Shown: positions 17,891 through 26,610, numbered from the stretch's first letter. The stretch: DNA of 64,000 nt from an uncultured Eubacteriales bacterium (GCA_900317425.1 ONGR01000006.1:1-64000), one strand, 5' to 3'. The notes: generated from the letters alone by a model not told the origin. Made by a program: numbers and translations.

Positions 17891-19069
17891 TCAATGATGG
17901 AACAGCCGCATGCCGGTGAAGGACATGACGATGCCGTACTTGTTGCAGGTTTCGATGACGTGGTCGTCCCGGATGCTGCCGCCCGGCTCCACGATGTAGG
18001 CCACGCCGGACTTTCGGGCCCGCTCCACGTTGTCGCCGAAGGGGAAGAAGGCGTCGCTGCCCACGGTGACGCCGGTCTGGGTGGCGATCCAGGCTTTCTT
18101 TTCCTCGGCGGTCAGCACCTGGGGCCTGACCTGGAACACCTTCTGCCACTCGCCGTCCCGGAGCACGTCCTCGTACTCGTCGGAGGTGTAGATGTCGATG
18201 GCGTTGTCCCGATCGGGGCGGCGGATGCCGTCCACGAACTGCAGACCCAGTACCTTGGGGTGCTGGCGCATGAACCAGTTGTCCGCCTTGCTGCCGGCCA
18301 GGCGGGTGCAGTGGATGCGGCTCTGCTGGCCGGCGCCCACGCCGATGGCCTGGCCGTCCTTCACGTAGCAGACGGAGTTGGACTGGGTGTATTTCAGGGT
18401 GATGAGGGCCACGATCATGTCGGTCCTGGCCTGATCGGGCAGCTCCTTGTTCTCGGTGACGATGTTCCGGAGCAGCGCCTCGTCGATCTTGAAGTTGTTG
18501 CGGCCCTGCTCAAAGGTGATGCCGAACACGTCCTTGTGCTCCACGGGGGCGGGCACGTAGTCGGGGTCGATCTGCACCACGTTGTACTTGCCGCCCTTCT
18601 TGGTCCGGAGGATCTCCAGCGCCTCATCGGTATAGCCGGGGGCGATGACGCCGTCGGACACCTCGGCCTTCAGATAGCGGGCCGTGGCGGCGTCGCACAC
18701 GTCGGACAGGGCGGCCCAGTCGCCGTAGGAGCAGAGCCGGTCGGCGCCCCGGGCACGGATATAGGCGCAGGCGATGGGGCTCAGCTGGGCGTCCTCGTCC
18801 ACGAAATAGATCTTCCGGTCGGTCTCCGTCAGGGGCAGGCCCACGGCGGCGCCGGCGGGGGACACGTGCTTGAAGGAGGCGGCGGAGGGCAGGCCGGTGG
18901 CCTCCTTCAGCTCGCGCACCAGCTGCCAGGAGTTCAGGGCGTCCATAAAGTTGATGTAACCGGGCTTGCCGCTCAGCACCTCCACCGGCAGCTCCCGTCC
19001 GTCGTTGACGAAGATACTGGCGGGCTTCTGGTTGGGGTTGCAGCCGTATTTCAGCTCCAGCTTTTTCAT
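17891..19069 (-). CDS. purH: AICAR transformylase, PurH-like without cyclohydrolase domain
   Basis: The protein is 392 aa against about 515 for bifunctional PurH. It matches only the transformylase part: KYGCNPNQKPASIF at the N-terminus, FKHVSPAGAAVG with the catalytic Lys-His, KYTQSNSVCYVKDGQAIGVGAGQQSR and SDAFFPFGDN. It transfers a formyl group from 10-formyl-THF to AICAR, giving FAICAR. The missing cyclohydrolase step is supplied by the PurO-type gene just upstream, 14 nt away. Single-function transformylases of this type are known in some Clostridia. Confidence 0.93.
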   Translation of the reverse strand: MKKLELKYGCNPNQKPASIFVNDGRELPVEVLSGKPGYINFMDALNSWQLVRELKEATGLPSAASFKHVSPAGAAVGLPLTETDRKIYFVDEDAQLSPIACAYIRARGADRLCSYGDWAALSDVCDAATARYLKAEVSDGVIAPGYTDEALEILRTKKGGKYNVVQIDPDYVPAPVEHKDVFGITFEQGRNNFKIDEALLRNIVTENKELPDQARTDMIVALITLKYTQSNSVCYVKDGQAIGVGAGQQSRIHCTRLAGSKADNWFMRQHPKVLGLQFVDGIRRPDRDNAIDIYTSDEYEDVLRDGEWQKVFQVRPQVLTAEEKKAWIATQTGVTVGSDAFFPFGDNVERARKSGVAYIVEPGGSIRDDHVIETCNKYGIVMSFTGMRLFHH

Positions 19070-19083
19070 GTTCCGTGTCCTCC

Positions 19084-19800
19084 TCAGCAGTTCTTGTTGA
19101 TGAGACGGGTCTCCTCGACGCCGGTCTCCAGGTCGGTGTAGCTGACGTAGAGGGAGATCTTGTTGTCCTCGTTGAGGTTCTCCCAGATGTCGCCCGTCAG
19201 CTCGTCGATGTCATCGGGGATGCTCACCCGCTCCGGCTCGCCCACAAAGGTGGGGATGGGATTGCCGTCGGTGACGTAGGTGTGGATGAAGTGGCCCAGA
19301 CCGTTCAGAGCGGTATAGCGGAAGTACTGGCGGGTGCAGGCGCTGCCCGCCTCGTCCATGCTCTTGAGGATGCTCATCTTGTAGGTAAACGCATCGCCCA
19401 GGATCAGCTCGCCGCTGATGCGGGGGGTGAAGTTGGGGCCGTCGGGCTCGAAGGTTCGGATCTCCAGGGCGGCCTCCATGTCGCCGCCCCGGGCCAGATA
19501 CTCGCAGATGGTGTCGGTCTGGTTTCCGTTGGTCACCACGATGCTGCTGCCCTGGCGGCGCACCGGGGAGTAGATGATGAGGGAGGGATCCGCCAGCTTG
19601 GCGGGATCGAAGGCCTCGGTGCGGATGCCGTCGACGGTCTTGGTAAAGACGCGGTTGCGGCTGTTGACGCTGCGGCCCATGATGAAATAGGCGAAGACGG
19701 CCTTGGTGCCGTCGGCGCTCCGTCCGATGACGATGCCCCGGCCCACGTAGGGGTTGCCGGCGATCCGCGCGCCCATGGATTTCACTTCGTAGATACTCAT
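19084..19800 (-). CDS. purO: IMP cyclohydrolase, archaeal PurO type
   Basis: The protein is 238 aa from the ATG at 19800, which overlaps the purN stop (ATGA). It closes the ring of FAICAR to give IMP. It resembles archaeal PurO rather than the PurH N-domain: NPYVGRGIVIGRSADG at the start, VVTNGNQTDTICEYLARG and NFTPRISGEL match the archaeal blocks as I recall them. The C-terminal third (FIHTYVTDGNPIPTFVGEPERV) is less familiar. Adjacency to the single-domain transformylase makes the role clear. Confidence 0.9.
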   Translation of the reverse strand: MSIYEVKSMGARIAGNPYVGRGIVIGRSADGTKAVFAYFIMGRSVNSRNRVFTKTVDGIRTEAFDPAKLADPSLIIYSPVRRQGSSIVVTNGNQTDTICEYLARGGDMEAALEIRTFEPDGPNFTPRISGELILGDAFTYKMSILKSMDEAGSACTRQYFRYTALNGLGHFIHTYVTDGNPIPTFVGEPERVSIPDDIDELTGDIWENLNEDNKISLYVSYTDLETGVEETRLINKNC

Positions 19801-20414
19801 TTCCGTTCTCCTTCTTCGGCAATCTGCCGAGCCACCAGCTCGGCGGCCCGGGGCAGCAGGATCCACTCGGCCTGCTCCATGACGCGGCGCTGCAGCGTCT
19901 CCGGCGTGTCGCCGGGGACCACCTCCACCGCCTTCTGCAAAATGATCCGCCCGCCGTCGGGGATCTCGTTGACAAAATGTACCGTGGCGCCCGTCACCTT
20001 CACGCCGTAGGCAAGCGCCGCCTCATGGACGCGGAGTCCGTAGAAGCCCTTGCCGCAGAAGGACGGGATCAGCGCCGGATGGACGTTGATGATGCGGTCC
20101 GGCCACCGGCGGGTAAAGTCGGCGCTGAGGATGCTCATGAAACCGGCCAGCACGATCATGTCCACGCCGTGGCGCCGGAGCTCGGCGTCGATGGCTGCCT
20201 CGAAGGCCGCCTGGCTGCCCAGCGCCTTCCGGGAGCAGACGGCGGTATCGATGCCCGCCTTCTTCGCCCGCTCCAGGGCGTAGGCTTTGGCGCTGCTGGA
20301 GAGCACCAGCACGATTTGGCCGGAGGGGAGCTCCCCTCTGCTCTGGGCGTCGATCAGCGCCTGGAGGTTGGTGCCGCCGCCGGAGACGAACACGGCGATC
20401 CGGGTCTTTACCAT
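19797..20414 (-). CDS. purN: Phosphoribosylglycinamide formyltransferase
   Basis: The protein is 205 aa, of normal length. It formylates GAR with 10-formyl-THF. Motifs: FVSGGGTNLQALI at the N-terminus, VLAGFMSILS, then RIINVHPALIPSFCGKGFYG with the catalytic His, and VTGATVHFVNEIPDGGRII with the second catalytic His and Asp. Its start overlaps the purM stop by 7 nt and its own stop overlaps purO, so translation is coupled. Confidence 0.96.
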   Translation of the reverse strand: MVKTRIAVFVSGGGTNLQALIDAQSRGELPSGQIVLVLSSSAKAYALERAKKAGIDTAVCSRKALGSQAAFEAAIDAELRRHGVDMIVLAGFMSILSADFTRRWPDRIINVHPALIPSFCGKGFYGLRVHEAALAYGVKVTGATVHFVNEIPDGGRIILQKAVEVVPGDTPETLQRRVMEQAEWILLPRAAELVARQIAEEGERK

Positions 20415-21448
20415 AGGATCACGCCCTCGTCGCCCTTGACGATCTCGCCCAGCTTGTAGGCCTCCACACCGTTTCGGCGCAGGATGGCCGCGGCCCGGCA
20501 GGCGTCCTTTTTGGACACCACCACCGTCATGCCCACACCCATGTTATAGGTGTTGAACATATCCCGCTCGGGGATATTGCCCCGCCTGGCGATGAGGTCG
20601 AAGATGGGCAGCACCCGGACGTCGGACCGCCGGATCTTGGCGGCGTAGCCCTTGGGGATGCTGCGGGGAATGTTCTCGTAGAAGCCGCCGCCGGTGATGT
20701 GGGAGACCGCCTTGACGGTGACCTCCTCCATCAGCGCCTGCATGGGCTTGACGTAGATCCTGGTGGGGGTGAGCAGAGTCTCACCGATGGAGGCGCCGCC
20801 CAGCTCCTCACAGGGGGCGGTGAGATCGGCGCTCTCCACGTCGAAGACCTTGCGCACCAGGGAGAAGCCGTTGGAGTGGACGCCGCTGGAGGGCAGGGCC
20901 AGGATCACGTCGCCCTCGGTGACGGCGGAGTTGTCCAGCAGCTTCTTCTTGTCCACGATGCCCACGGCGAAGCCCGCCAGGTCGTACTCCTCCTCCGGCA
21001 TCATGCCGGGGTGCTCGGCGGTCTCGCCGCCGATGAGAGCGGCGCCGGACTGGACGCAGCCCTCGGCCACGCCGCCCACGATCTCGGCGATGCGCTCGGG
21101 CACGTTCTTGCCGCAGGCGATGTAGTCCAGAAAGAACAGGGGCCTTGCGCCGCAGCAGATGATATCGTTGACGCACATGGCCACGCAGTCGATGCCGATG
21201 GTGTCGTGCTTGTTCAGCAGGAAGGCGATCTTCAGCTTGGTGCCCACGCCGTCGGTGCCGGAGACCAGCACCGGCTCCTCCATGCCCTTGACGTCCGGGG
21301 CAAACAGGCCGCCGAAGCCGCCCACGCCGCCGATAACGCCGGGGATGGTGGTGCGCTCCACGTGGCGCTTCATCAGCTTTACCGCCTCATAGCCGGCGGT
21401 AATGTCCACGCCTGCGGCGGCATAGGATGCGGAGAATGATTTTTCCAT
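20408..21448 (-). CDS. purM: Phosphoribosylformylglycinamidine cyclo-ligase
   Basis: The protein is 346 aa, the normal length. It converts FGAM to AIR with ATP. It has SYAAAGVDITAGYEAVKLM at the N-terminus, VSGTDGVGTKLKIAF, CVNDIICCGARPLFFLDYIA, GGETAEHPGMM and SSGVHSNGFSLVRKV, all diagnostic. GGAAAGGA precedes the ATG. It lies 3 nt after purF and overlaps purN. Confidence 0.97.
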   Translation of the reverse strand: MEKSFSASYAAAGVDITAGYEAVKLMKRHVERTTIPGVIGGVGGFGGLFAPDVKGMEEPVLVSGTDGVGTKLKIAFLLNKHDTIGIDCVAMCVNDIICCGARPLFFLDYIACGKNVPERIAEIVGGVAEGCVQSGAALIGGETAEHPGMMPEEEYDLAGFAVGIVDKKKLLDNSAVTEGDVILALPSSGVHSNGFSLVRKVFDVESADLTAPCEELGGASIGETLLTPTRIYVKPMQALMEEVTVKAVSHITGGGFYENIPRSIPKGYAAKIRRSDVRVLPIFDLIARRGNIPERDMFNTYNMGVGMTVVVSKKDACRAAAILRRNGVEAYKLGEIVKGDEGVILW

Positions 21449-21451
21449 GGT

Positions 21452-22879
21452 TTATTCCTTTCCTGTCCAGCAGTAGGTGCAGACTTTTTCCCTGTCGATG
21501 CCGATGGCCTCCAGCATGCCGTCCAGAGACTGATAGCCCAGGGAATCGAAGCCCAGCTTCTCACAGATGGCCCGGAGCAGGCACTTGCCCCGCTCCGTGT
21601 CGCCGTCGGCATATTCATCCAGATGCTTCTGGCCCTCGTCGCCCTCGATCTCCTGGATCATCCGCCGGGCCAGCAGCTCCATGTCGGATTTGCCCCGGGA
21701 GAAGTCCAGATATTTGCAGGCGTACATGATGGGCGGGCAGGCGGAGCGCATATGCACCTCCGCCGCGCCGGATTCATAGAGGAATTCCACCGTGCCCTGG
21801 AGCTGGGTGCCCCGGACGATGGAGTCGTCCACGAAGAGGAGCTTCTTCCCCTCGATCAGCTCCGGGACGGGGATCTGCTTCATCTTGGCCACCTGGTCGC
21901 GCACCTCCTGGTTGGAGGGCATGAAGGACCGGGGCCAGGTGGGGGTGTACTTGACGAAGGGCCGGCCGAAGGCCTTGTCGCTGCGGTTAGCGTAGCCGAT
22001 GGCGTGGGGCACGCCGGAATCCGGCACGCCGGCCACGAAGTCCACGTCCGGCAGGGTGCCCCGCTTCATCTCCTCCCGGGCCATGATCTCGCCGTTGCGG
22101 CAGCGCATGACCTCCACGTTGACCCCCTCGTAGTTGGAGTTGGGGTAGCCGTAGTAGGCCCAGAGGAAGGCGCAGATCTTCATCTTGTCGGTGGCGGCGG
22201 ACAGCGTCCGGTAGCCGTCGGCGCTGATGTGGACGATCTCCCTGGGGCCCAGCTCGTACACGTCGTGGTAGCCCAGCTTCCGGTAGGCGAAGGACTCGAA
22301 GGACACGCAGTGTCCGTTGTCGTCCCTGCCGATGAGCACCGGCAATCGGCCGAAGGGGTCCCGGGCGGCGATGATGTCGCCGCTGGGCAGCAGCAGCAGG
22401 ATGGTCATGGACCCGTCGATGACGTCCTGGGCGTGGCGGATGCCGTCGATCAGGTCCTTCCCCTCGTTGATGAGGGCGGCCACCAGCTCGGTGGAGTTGA
22501 CCTTGCCGGAGCTCATGGCCATGAACTGATGGCCGTGCTGGGCGAAATAGTTCTCCACCAGGGTCTCGGCGTTGTTGATGAGGCCGATGGCCACGATGCC
22601 GTAGACGCCCAGATGGGAGCGGACCAGCAGGGGCTGGGGATCGGCGTCGCTGATGCAGCCGATGCCGCTGGTGCTGCCCTTGAACTTGGTGAGGTCGTTT
22701 TCAAACTTGGTGCGGAAGGGCGCGTTGGAGATGGAATGGATCTGCCGCTGATAGCCGCCCTGGTCGCTCCAGACCACCATGCCGGCGTTCCGGGTACCCA
22801 GATGGCTGTGGTAGTCCGTTCCGAAGAACACGTCCAGCACCACATCGCGGTGGGAAACCGCGCCGAAATAACCGCCCAT
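21452..22879 (-). CDS. purF: Amidophosphoribosyltransferase variant lacking the glutaminase nucleophile
   Basis: The protein is 475 aa. The C-terminal half is a sound PurF phosphoribosyltransferase with the PRPP loop LLFVDDSIVRGTQL. The N-terminal Ntn glutaminase part is present but degenerate: it opens MGGYFGAVS, with Gly where the catalytic N-terminal Cys belongs. The usual HNGNL glutamine-binding segment reads IGLINNAE. The enzyme therefore probably uses free ammonia or a partner, as an inference. Similar sequences occur in Bacteroidetes and some Clostridia to my recollection. The start overlaps the purC stop by one base. Confidence 0.9.
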   Translation of the reverse strand: MGGYFGAVSHRDVVLDVFFGTDYHSHLGTRNAGMVVWSDQGGYQRQIHSISNAPFRTKFENDLTKFKGSTSGIGCISDADPQPLLVRSHLGVYGIVAIGLINNAETLVENYFAQHGHQFMAMSSGKVNSTELVAALINEGKDLIDGIRHAQDVIDGSMTILLLLPSGDIIAARDPFGRLPVLIGRDDNGHCVSFESFAYRKLGYHDVYELGPREIVHISADGYRTLSAATDKMKICAFLWAYYGYPNSNYEGVNVEVMRCRNGEIMAREEMKRGTLPDVDFVAGVPDSGVPHAIGYANRSDKAFGRPFVKYTPTWPRSFMPSNQEVRDQVAKMKQIPVPELIEGKKLLFVDDSIVRGTQLQGTVEFLYESGAAEVHMRSACPPIMYACKYLDFSRGKSDMELLARRMIQEIEGDEGQKHLDEYADGDTERGKCLLRAICEKLGFDSLGYQSLDGMLEAIGIDREKVCTYCWTGKE

Positions 22880-23565
22880 CAGGCGAAGAACAGCTTGGAC
22901 AGCGTCATGGGATCGATGTACTTGCCGTCCTTGTAAACCCGCATGTTGCCGGAGGCGATCTCGTCGATGAGCATCACCTTGCCGTCGGCGTCGTAGCCGT
23001 ACTCGAACTTGATGTCGTAGAGGACCATGCCCTTGGCCTTCAGGTCGTCGGCCACGATCTGGGTGATCTTCTGGGTCATGTCCTTGATGTCGTCATACTG
23101 CTCCTCGGTCATCACGCCCAGGACCACCAGACCGTCCTTGGTGACCAGGGGATCGCCCAGGGCGTCGTTTTTGAAGGTGGTCTCCACGTAGGCGGGCAGA
23201 TCCGCGCCCTCTTCCACGTACTCGCCGTAGCGGCGCAGGAAGCTGCCCACGGCCTTGTGGCGGCAGATGACCTCCAGACCGTGGCCGAACACCTTGGCGG
23301 GCAGCACCTCCATGGTGGTGTCGTTCAGATCGGCGCTGACGTAGTGGGTGCGGATGCCGGCGGCGTTGATCTTCTCGAAGAAATAGATGGACATGCGCAG
23401 ATTTACGTCGCCCACGCCGTCGATGGTCAGGCCCACGGAGTTCTCGCCGGGATCAAACACACCGTCCTTGCCGGTGCAGTCGTCCTTGAACTTGAGCAGG
23501 TAGTTGCCGTTGTCCAGCGCGTAGACGTTCTTGGTCTTTCCGGTGTAAACAAGCTTCTTTTCCAT
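22879..23565 (-). CDS. purC: SAICAR synthetase
   Basis: The protein is 228 aa, close to the usual 235. It joins CAIR and aspartate with ATP. It begins [18 protein letters not shown], followed by [30 protein letters not shown] and a C-terminal [13 protein letters not shown]. The usual closing motif is DE-x-x-x-x-D-x-x-R; here N replaces one acidic residue (SGNMR), a mild change. AAAGGAG precedes the ATG. It is second in the operon. Confidence 0.95.
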   Translation of the reverse strand: MEKKLVYTGKTKNVYALDNGNYLLKFKDDCTGKDGVFDPGENSVGLTIDGVGDVNLRMSIYFFEKINAAGIRTHYVSADLNDTTMEVLPAKVFGHGLEVICRHKAVGSFLRRYGEYVEEGADLPAYVETTFKNDALGDPLVTKDGLVVLGVMTEEQYDDIKDMTQKITQIVADDLKAKGMVLYDIKFEYGYDADGKVMLIDEIASGNMRVYKDGKYIDPMTLSKLFFA

Positions 23566-23603
23566 GGTGGTGTCTCCTTTGTGAAATAAAAATGTTTATG
23601 AGT

Positions 23604-24095
23604 TTACCTGTTGTACTGGGCCTCGACGGCGGCGTTCTTCTCGAGGACCTTCTCCAGCCCCTCCCGCCGGGCCTCCTCCAGCTTCCGAGCCAGGGTCTCG
23701 TCGGACAGAGCCAGGATCTGGATGGAAAGCAAAGCGGCATTGGCGGCCCCGTCGATGGCCACCGTGGCGACGGGGATGCCGCTGGGCATCTGCACGGTGG
23801 ACAGCAGGGCGTCAATGCCGTCAAGAGAGGATCTGATGGGAATACCGATCACGGGCAGGGTGGTGTTGGCCGCAATGGCGCCGGCCAGATGGGCGGCCTT
23901 GCCTGCGGCCGCGATGATCACGCCGATCCCGTTCTCCCGGGCGCGGCGGGCAAACTCCGCCGTCTCGGCGGGGCAGCGGTGGGCGGAATACACGTGGACC
24001 TCCACGCCCACGCCGTACTGCTCCAGCGTGTCGATGGCCTTCTTCACCACGGGCAGATCGCTGTCGCTGCCCATGATAACCGCAACTCTCTTCAT
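23604..24095 (-). CDS. purE: N5-CAIR mutase
   Basis: The protein is 163 aa from the ATG at 24095, with AAAGGAG 8 nt upstream. Signature motifs: VAVIMGSDSDLPVV, YSAHRCPAET with the catalytic His, IIAAAGKAAHLAGAIAANTTLPVIGIPI and LLSTVQMPSGIPVATV. It resembles class I PurE, which needs PurK to make N5-CAIR. No purK lies in this window. It is the first gene after the ZTP riboswitch. Confidence 0.96.
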   Translation of the reverse strand: MKRVAVIMGSDSDLPVVKKAIDTLEQYGVGVEVHVYSAHRCPAETAEFARRARENGIGVIIAAAGKAAHLAGAIAANTTLPVIGIPIRSSLDGIDALLSTVQMPSGIPVATVAIDGAANAALLSIQILALSDETLARKLEEARREGLEKVLEKNAAVEAQYNR

Positions 24096-24143
24096 ACGCA
24101 CACTCCTTTTCGTCTCATCTGCAAAGGGGTTTGATCGCGGCGC

Positions 24144-24194
24144 AAAAAAAACAAAAAAGGACAGTCGCATTCCACTGAAAAGAATGAGGCTGCC
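24144..24194 (-). terminator. Riboswitch-controlled terminator upstream of purE
   Basis: Minus strand: GGCAG...CTGTC and CATTC...GAATG pair around a 3x3 internal loop and a 9-nt apical loop. Then come CTTTTTT, G and T8. The 5' arm (24194-24190) lies within the conserved CUGGGCA block of the ZTP aptamer. Aptamer folding and termination therefore exclude each other. Confidence 0.88.
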
Positions 24195-24260
24195 CAGACG
24201 GTCGACAAAAACGATATAACATCCGGTTCCCCTGTGGTGATCCACATTTCCGTCAGTTGC
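24189..24260 (-). promoter_or_regulatory. ZTP (pfl) riboswitch aptamer
   Basis: On the minus strand the two conserved halves are present. The 5' half reads AACTGACGGAAATGTGG, loop, CCACAGGGGAACC. The 3' half reads GTCGACCGTCTGGGCAGCC. These fit the pfl consensus (CUGgCGaA, hairpin with GGGGA, then CCGCCUGGGCA). ZTP/ZMP binding should disrupt the overlapping terminator and switch on all eleven genes. This suits an operon that holds both the 10-formyl-THF synthetase and the ZMP-consuming transformylase. Confidence 0.92.
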
Positions 24261-24307
24261 CGGTGCTCCTTCTTTGTTTTGCTGTCGCTGCTGTTTTCTA
24301 TAGAGGA

Positions 24308-24336
24308 ATTATCTCAAAAAACCGCCCCTCTGTCAA
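24308..24336 (-). promoter_or_regulatory. Promoter of the purine operon
   Basis: Minus strand: TTGACA (24336-24331), 17-nt spacer, GATAAT (24313-24308). Transcription would begin near 24301, about 40 nt before the ZTP aptamer. Confidence 0.85.
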
Positions 24337-24441
24337 TTCCCGAACGGTGCCGCGATATGTAGAATAATCGCCTCCTCAGTCGCCGCAAATTGTCAGATTT
24401 GTTCATTCCCCGTTCTTTTTGCCCTTTCGTGAAAAAAGGGC

Positions 24442-24470
24442 TGGACGGATCGCCGCTTTAGGTATATAAT
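24442..24470 (+). promoter_or_regulatory. Promoter of the acyltransferase gene
   Basis: TGGACG, 17-nt spacer, TATAAT (24465-24470), 63 nt before the GTG at 24533. The rest of 24337-24532 shows no other element I can name. Confidence 0.6.
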
Positions 24471-24532
24471 ATGCCATATTATATAACGCGGTTTATAACA
24501 CAAGAAGCTTTGTGAAAGGAGGGCTGCAGGCC

Positions 24533-25819
24533 GTGAAAAACGATTCGCGCCAGCTGCGCTGGATGCGGCTGGACAACGCTGCCCTCATCTTCCCGGCGGC
24601 CCTCCGCCGGCACTGGAGCAACGCCTTCCGCATCTCCTTCACCTTCCGGGACCCGGTGGATCCGGCCGTCCTTCAGCAGGCGCTGGACGCCGCCGCGCCA
24701 CGCTTCCCCTCCATCTGCGCCCGGCTGCGGCGCAGCGCCTTCTGGTACTATCTGGAGGAGCTGGAGCATACCCCTGCCGTCCGGGAGGACAGCTATCAGC
24801 CGCTGGTGGGCATGAAGCGCGCCGATATCCGCCGCTGCGCCATCCGGGTGCTGTATTACCGCAGCCGCATGGCGGTGGAATTCTTCCACGCCGTCACCGA
24901 CGGCACCGGTGCTCTGATCTTCGCCAAGAATCTGGCGGCGGAGTACGTCCGCCGGCGCTATGGGGCGGACGTGCCCTGTGAGCAGGGCGTGCTGGATCTG
25001 ACCGAGCCGCCCCGGCCCGAGGAGCTGGAGGACAGCTTCCAGAAGAACGCCGGCCCCGTGGCGGCGCCCCGGGACGACGGCAACGTCTACCGCTTCGGCG
25101 GCACCGTGGAGCCGGACCGGTTCCTCCACGTGACGCTGGGCATGGTGGACAGCGAGCTGCTCCACAGCCGGGCCAAGGCCCATGGCGTCACCGTCACCGC
25201 CTATCTCACCGCGGTGCTGCTCTCGTCCATTCTGGCCCTCCAGGCCCGGGACGTGCCCCGGCGGAGCAGGCGCAGGCCGGTGAAGGTGCAGATCCCGGTG
25301 AATCTCCGCCAGCTCTACGGCGGCCAGTCCCTGCGGAACTTCGTGGCCGTGGCCAACATCGGCGTGGATCCCCGGCTGGGGGACTACACCTTCGAGGAGC
25401 TGGTGCAGATCGTCCATCACCAGATGCAGCTGGCCATCACCGCCAAGAATATGCAGACCATCTTCACCCCCAACGTCAACGACGCCCGAAACCCCTTCCT
25501 CAAGCCGGTGCCGCTGTTTTTGAAGAACCTCATCATGCGGGCCGTGTTCGATGCCATCGGCGAGCGGGTGGCCAGTCTGACCCTGTCCAATCTGGGCGCT
25601 GTCCGGCTGCCGGAGGCCATGGCCCCCTACGTGGAGCGGGTGGAGTTCGTGCTGGGGCCCCAGTCCACCGCCCCCTATAACGCCAGCGTCACCAGCTGGC
25701 AGGGCAGGACCTTCATCAACATCGTCCGCAACACGGTGGAGCCCCGGCTGGAGCGGGAGTTTTTCACCACCCTGGTGAAGCTGGGCTTCCACGTGAAGAT
25801 CGAGAGCAACAACAAGTGA
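24533..25819 (+). CDS. Condensation-domain-like acyltransferase (alcohol acetyltransferase-like)
   Basis: The protein is 428 aa from the GTG at 24533, chosen because AAAGGAGG lies 10 nt upstream. It belongs to the CoA-dependent acyltransferase superfamily: the active-site HxxxDG reads HAVTDG at about residue 122, within AVEFFHAVTDGTGAL. Later VQIPVNLRQLYGGQSLRNF resembles the solvent-channel motif of condensation and papA-like enzymes, and LTLSNLGAV is typical of the family end. It would transfer an acyl group to an alcohol or amine; the substrates are unknown. A zinc-ribbon membrane protein follows 10 nt later, a pairing that suggests a membrane-associated product such as a lipid or glycolipid. 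Confidence 0.8.
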   Translation: MKNDSRQLRWMRLDNAALIFPAALRRHWSNAFRISFTFRDPVDPAVLQQALDAAAPRFPSICARLRRSAFWYYLEELEHTPAVREDSYQPLVGMKRADIRRCAIRVLYYRSRMAVEFFHAVTDGTGALIFAKNLAAEYVRRRYGADVPCEQGVLDLTEPPRPEELEDSFQKNAGPVAAPRDDGNVYRFGGTVEPDRFLHVTLGMVDSELLHSRAKAHGVTVTAYLTAVLLSSILALQARDVPRRSRRRPVKVQIPVNLRQLYGGQSLRNFVAVANIGVDPRLGDYTFEELVQIVHHQMQLAITAKNMQTIFTPNVNDARNPFLKPVPLFLKNLIMRAVFDAIGERVASLTLSNLGAVRLPEAMAPYVERVEFVLGPQSTAPYNASVTSWQGRTFINIVRNTVEPRLEREFFTTLVKLGFHVKIESNNK

Positions 25820-25829
25820 GGTAACCGCC

Positions 25830-26531
25830 ATGTATTGTGTCAAATGCGGCGTGGAGCTGCAAAAGGGCGCAGACGCCTGCCCCCTCTGCGGCCTTCCCGT
25901 CTATCACCCCGATATGGACGAGAGCCCCGAGGCCCGTCCCTACCCCCGCTACACCGGGGAGGAGGCCGTCAGCCGGGGCGGTCTGCTGTTCCTCGTCACT
26001 TTCGCCTTCGTCATCCCGCTGGCGGTGTGTCTGCTGACGGACCTGGTGATGGACGGCTCCATCTCCTGGAGCGGCTACGTGGCCGGGGGACTGCTGACGG
26101 CCTACGCCGCCTTCTGCCTGCCCCTGTGGTTCCGGCGGCCCAACCCGGTGGTCTTCTTCCCCATCGCCATGGCGGCGGCGCTGGGGCTGGCCCTCTACGT
26201 CTGCCTCCATACCGGCGGGCGCTGGTTTTTGCCCTTCGCCTTCCCGGTGGGCGGCGGGGTGCTGCTGATCGCCGAGGCGGTCATCGTCCTGCTGCGCTAT
26301 GCCGTGGGCGGTGAGCGCCACCGCATCCTCTACATTCTCGGCGGCGCCGCCATCGCCGCCGGCGGTCTGTGCCTGCTGATCGAGTTTCTCATCCGGGTGG
26401 CCTTCGGCATCGCCATGAGATGGTGGTCCCTCTACCCCCTCGCCTCCCTGTTTCTCATCGGCGTCATGCTCATCGTCATCGGAGCCTGCAAGCCCCTGCG
26501 CCGATCCCTCCACAAAAAGTTTTTTATCTGA
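25830..26531 (+). CDS. Zinc-ribbon membrane protein (DUF6320-like)
   Basis: The protein is 233 aa. It begins with a double CxxC zinc ribbon, MYCVKCGVELQKGADACPLC (Cys pairs 12 residues apart). About six hydrophobic helices follow, starting near residue 50 (GGLLFLVTFAFVIPLAVCLL). The last residues are basic. I recognise the architecture from clostridial genes beside acyltransferases of the preceding type, usually called DUF6320, but no function is known. It probably holds or regulates the acyltransferase at the membrane, which is inference from adjacency. Confidence 0.75.
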   Translation: MYCVKCGVELQKGADACPLCGLPVYHPDMDESPEARPYPRYTGEEAVSRGGLLFLVTFAFVIPLAVCLLTDLVMDGSISWSGYVAGGLLTAYAAFCLPLWFRRPNPVVFFPIAMAAALGLALYVCLHTGGRWFLPFAFPVGGGVLLIAEAVIVLLRYAVGGERHRILYILGGAAIAAGGLCLLIEFLIRVAFGIAMRWWSLYPLASLFLIGVMLIVIGACKPLRRSLHKKFFI

Positions 26532-26538
26532 CAAGCCG

Positions 26539-26571
26539 AAGGGCGCCCCTCATGGGACGCCTTTCTTTTTT
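26539..26571 (+). terminator. Terminator after the zinc-ribbon protein gene
   Basis: AAGGGCGCCCC/GGGACGCCTTT with a TCAT loop and one internal mismatch, followed by CTTTTTTTT. Confidence 0.78.
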
Positions 26572-26610
26572 TCCCGCCCTGTGCTACCATGTGAGTGAAA
26601 AAACAGATTA

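Noticed and set aside
24421..24441. Hairpin GCCCTTT/AAAGGGC
   Set aside because: On neither strand is it followed by a T-run, and it lies upstream of both promoters, so it is not a convincing terminator.
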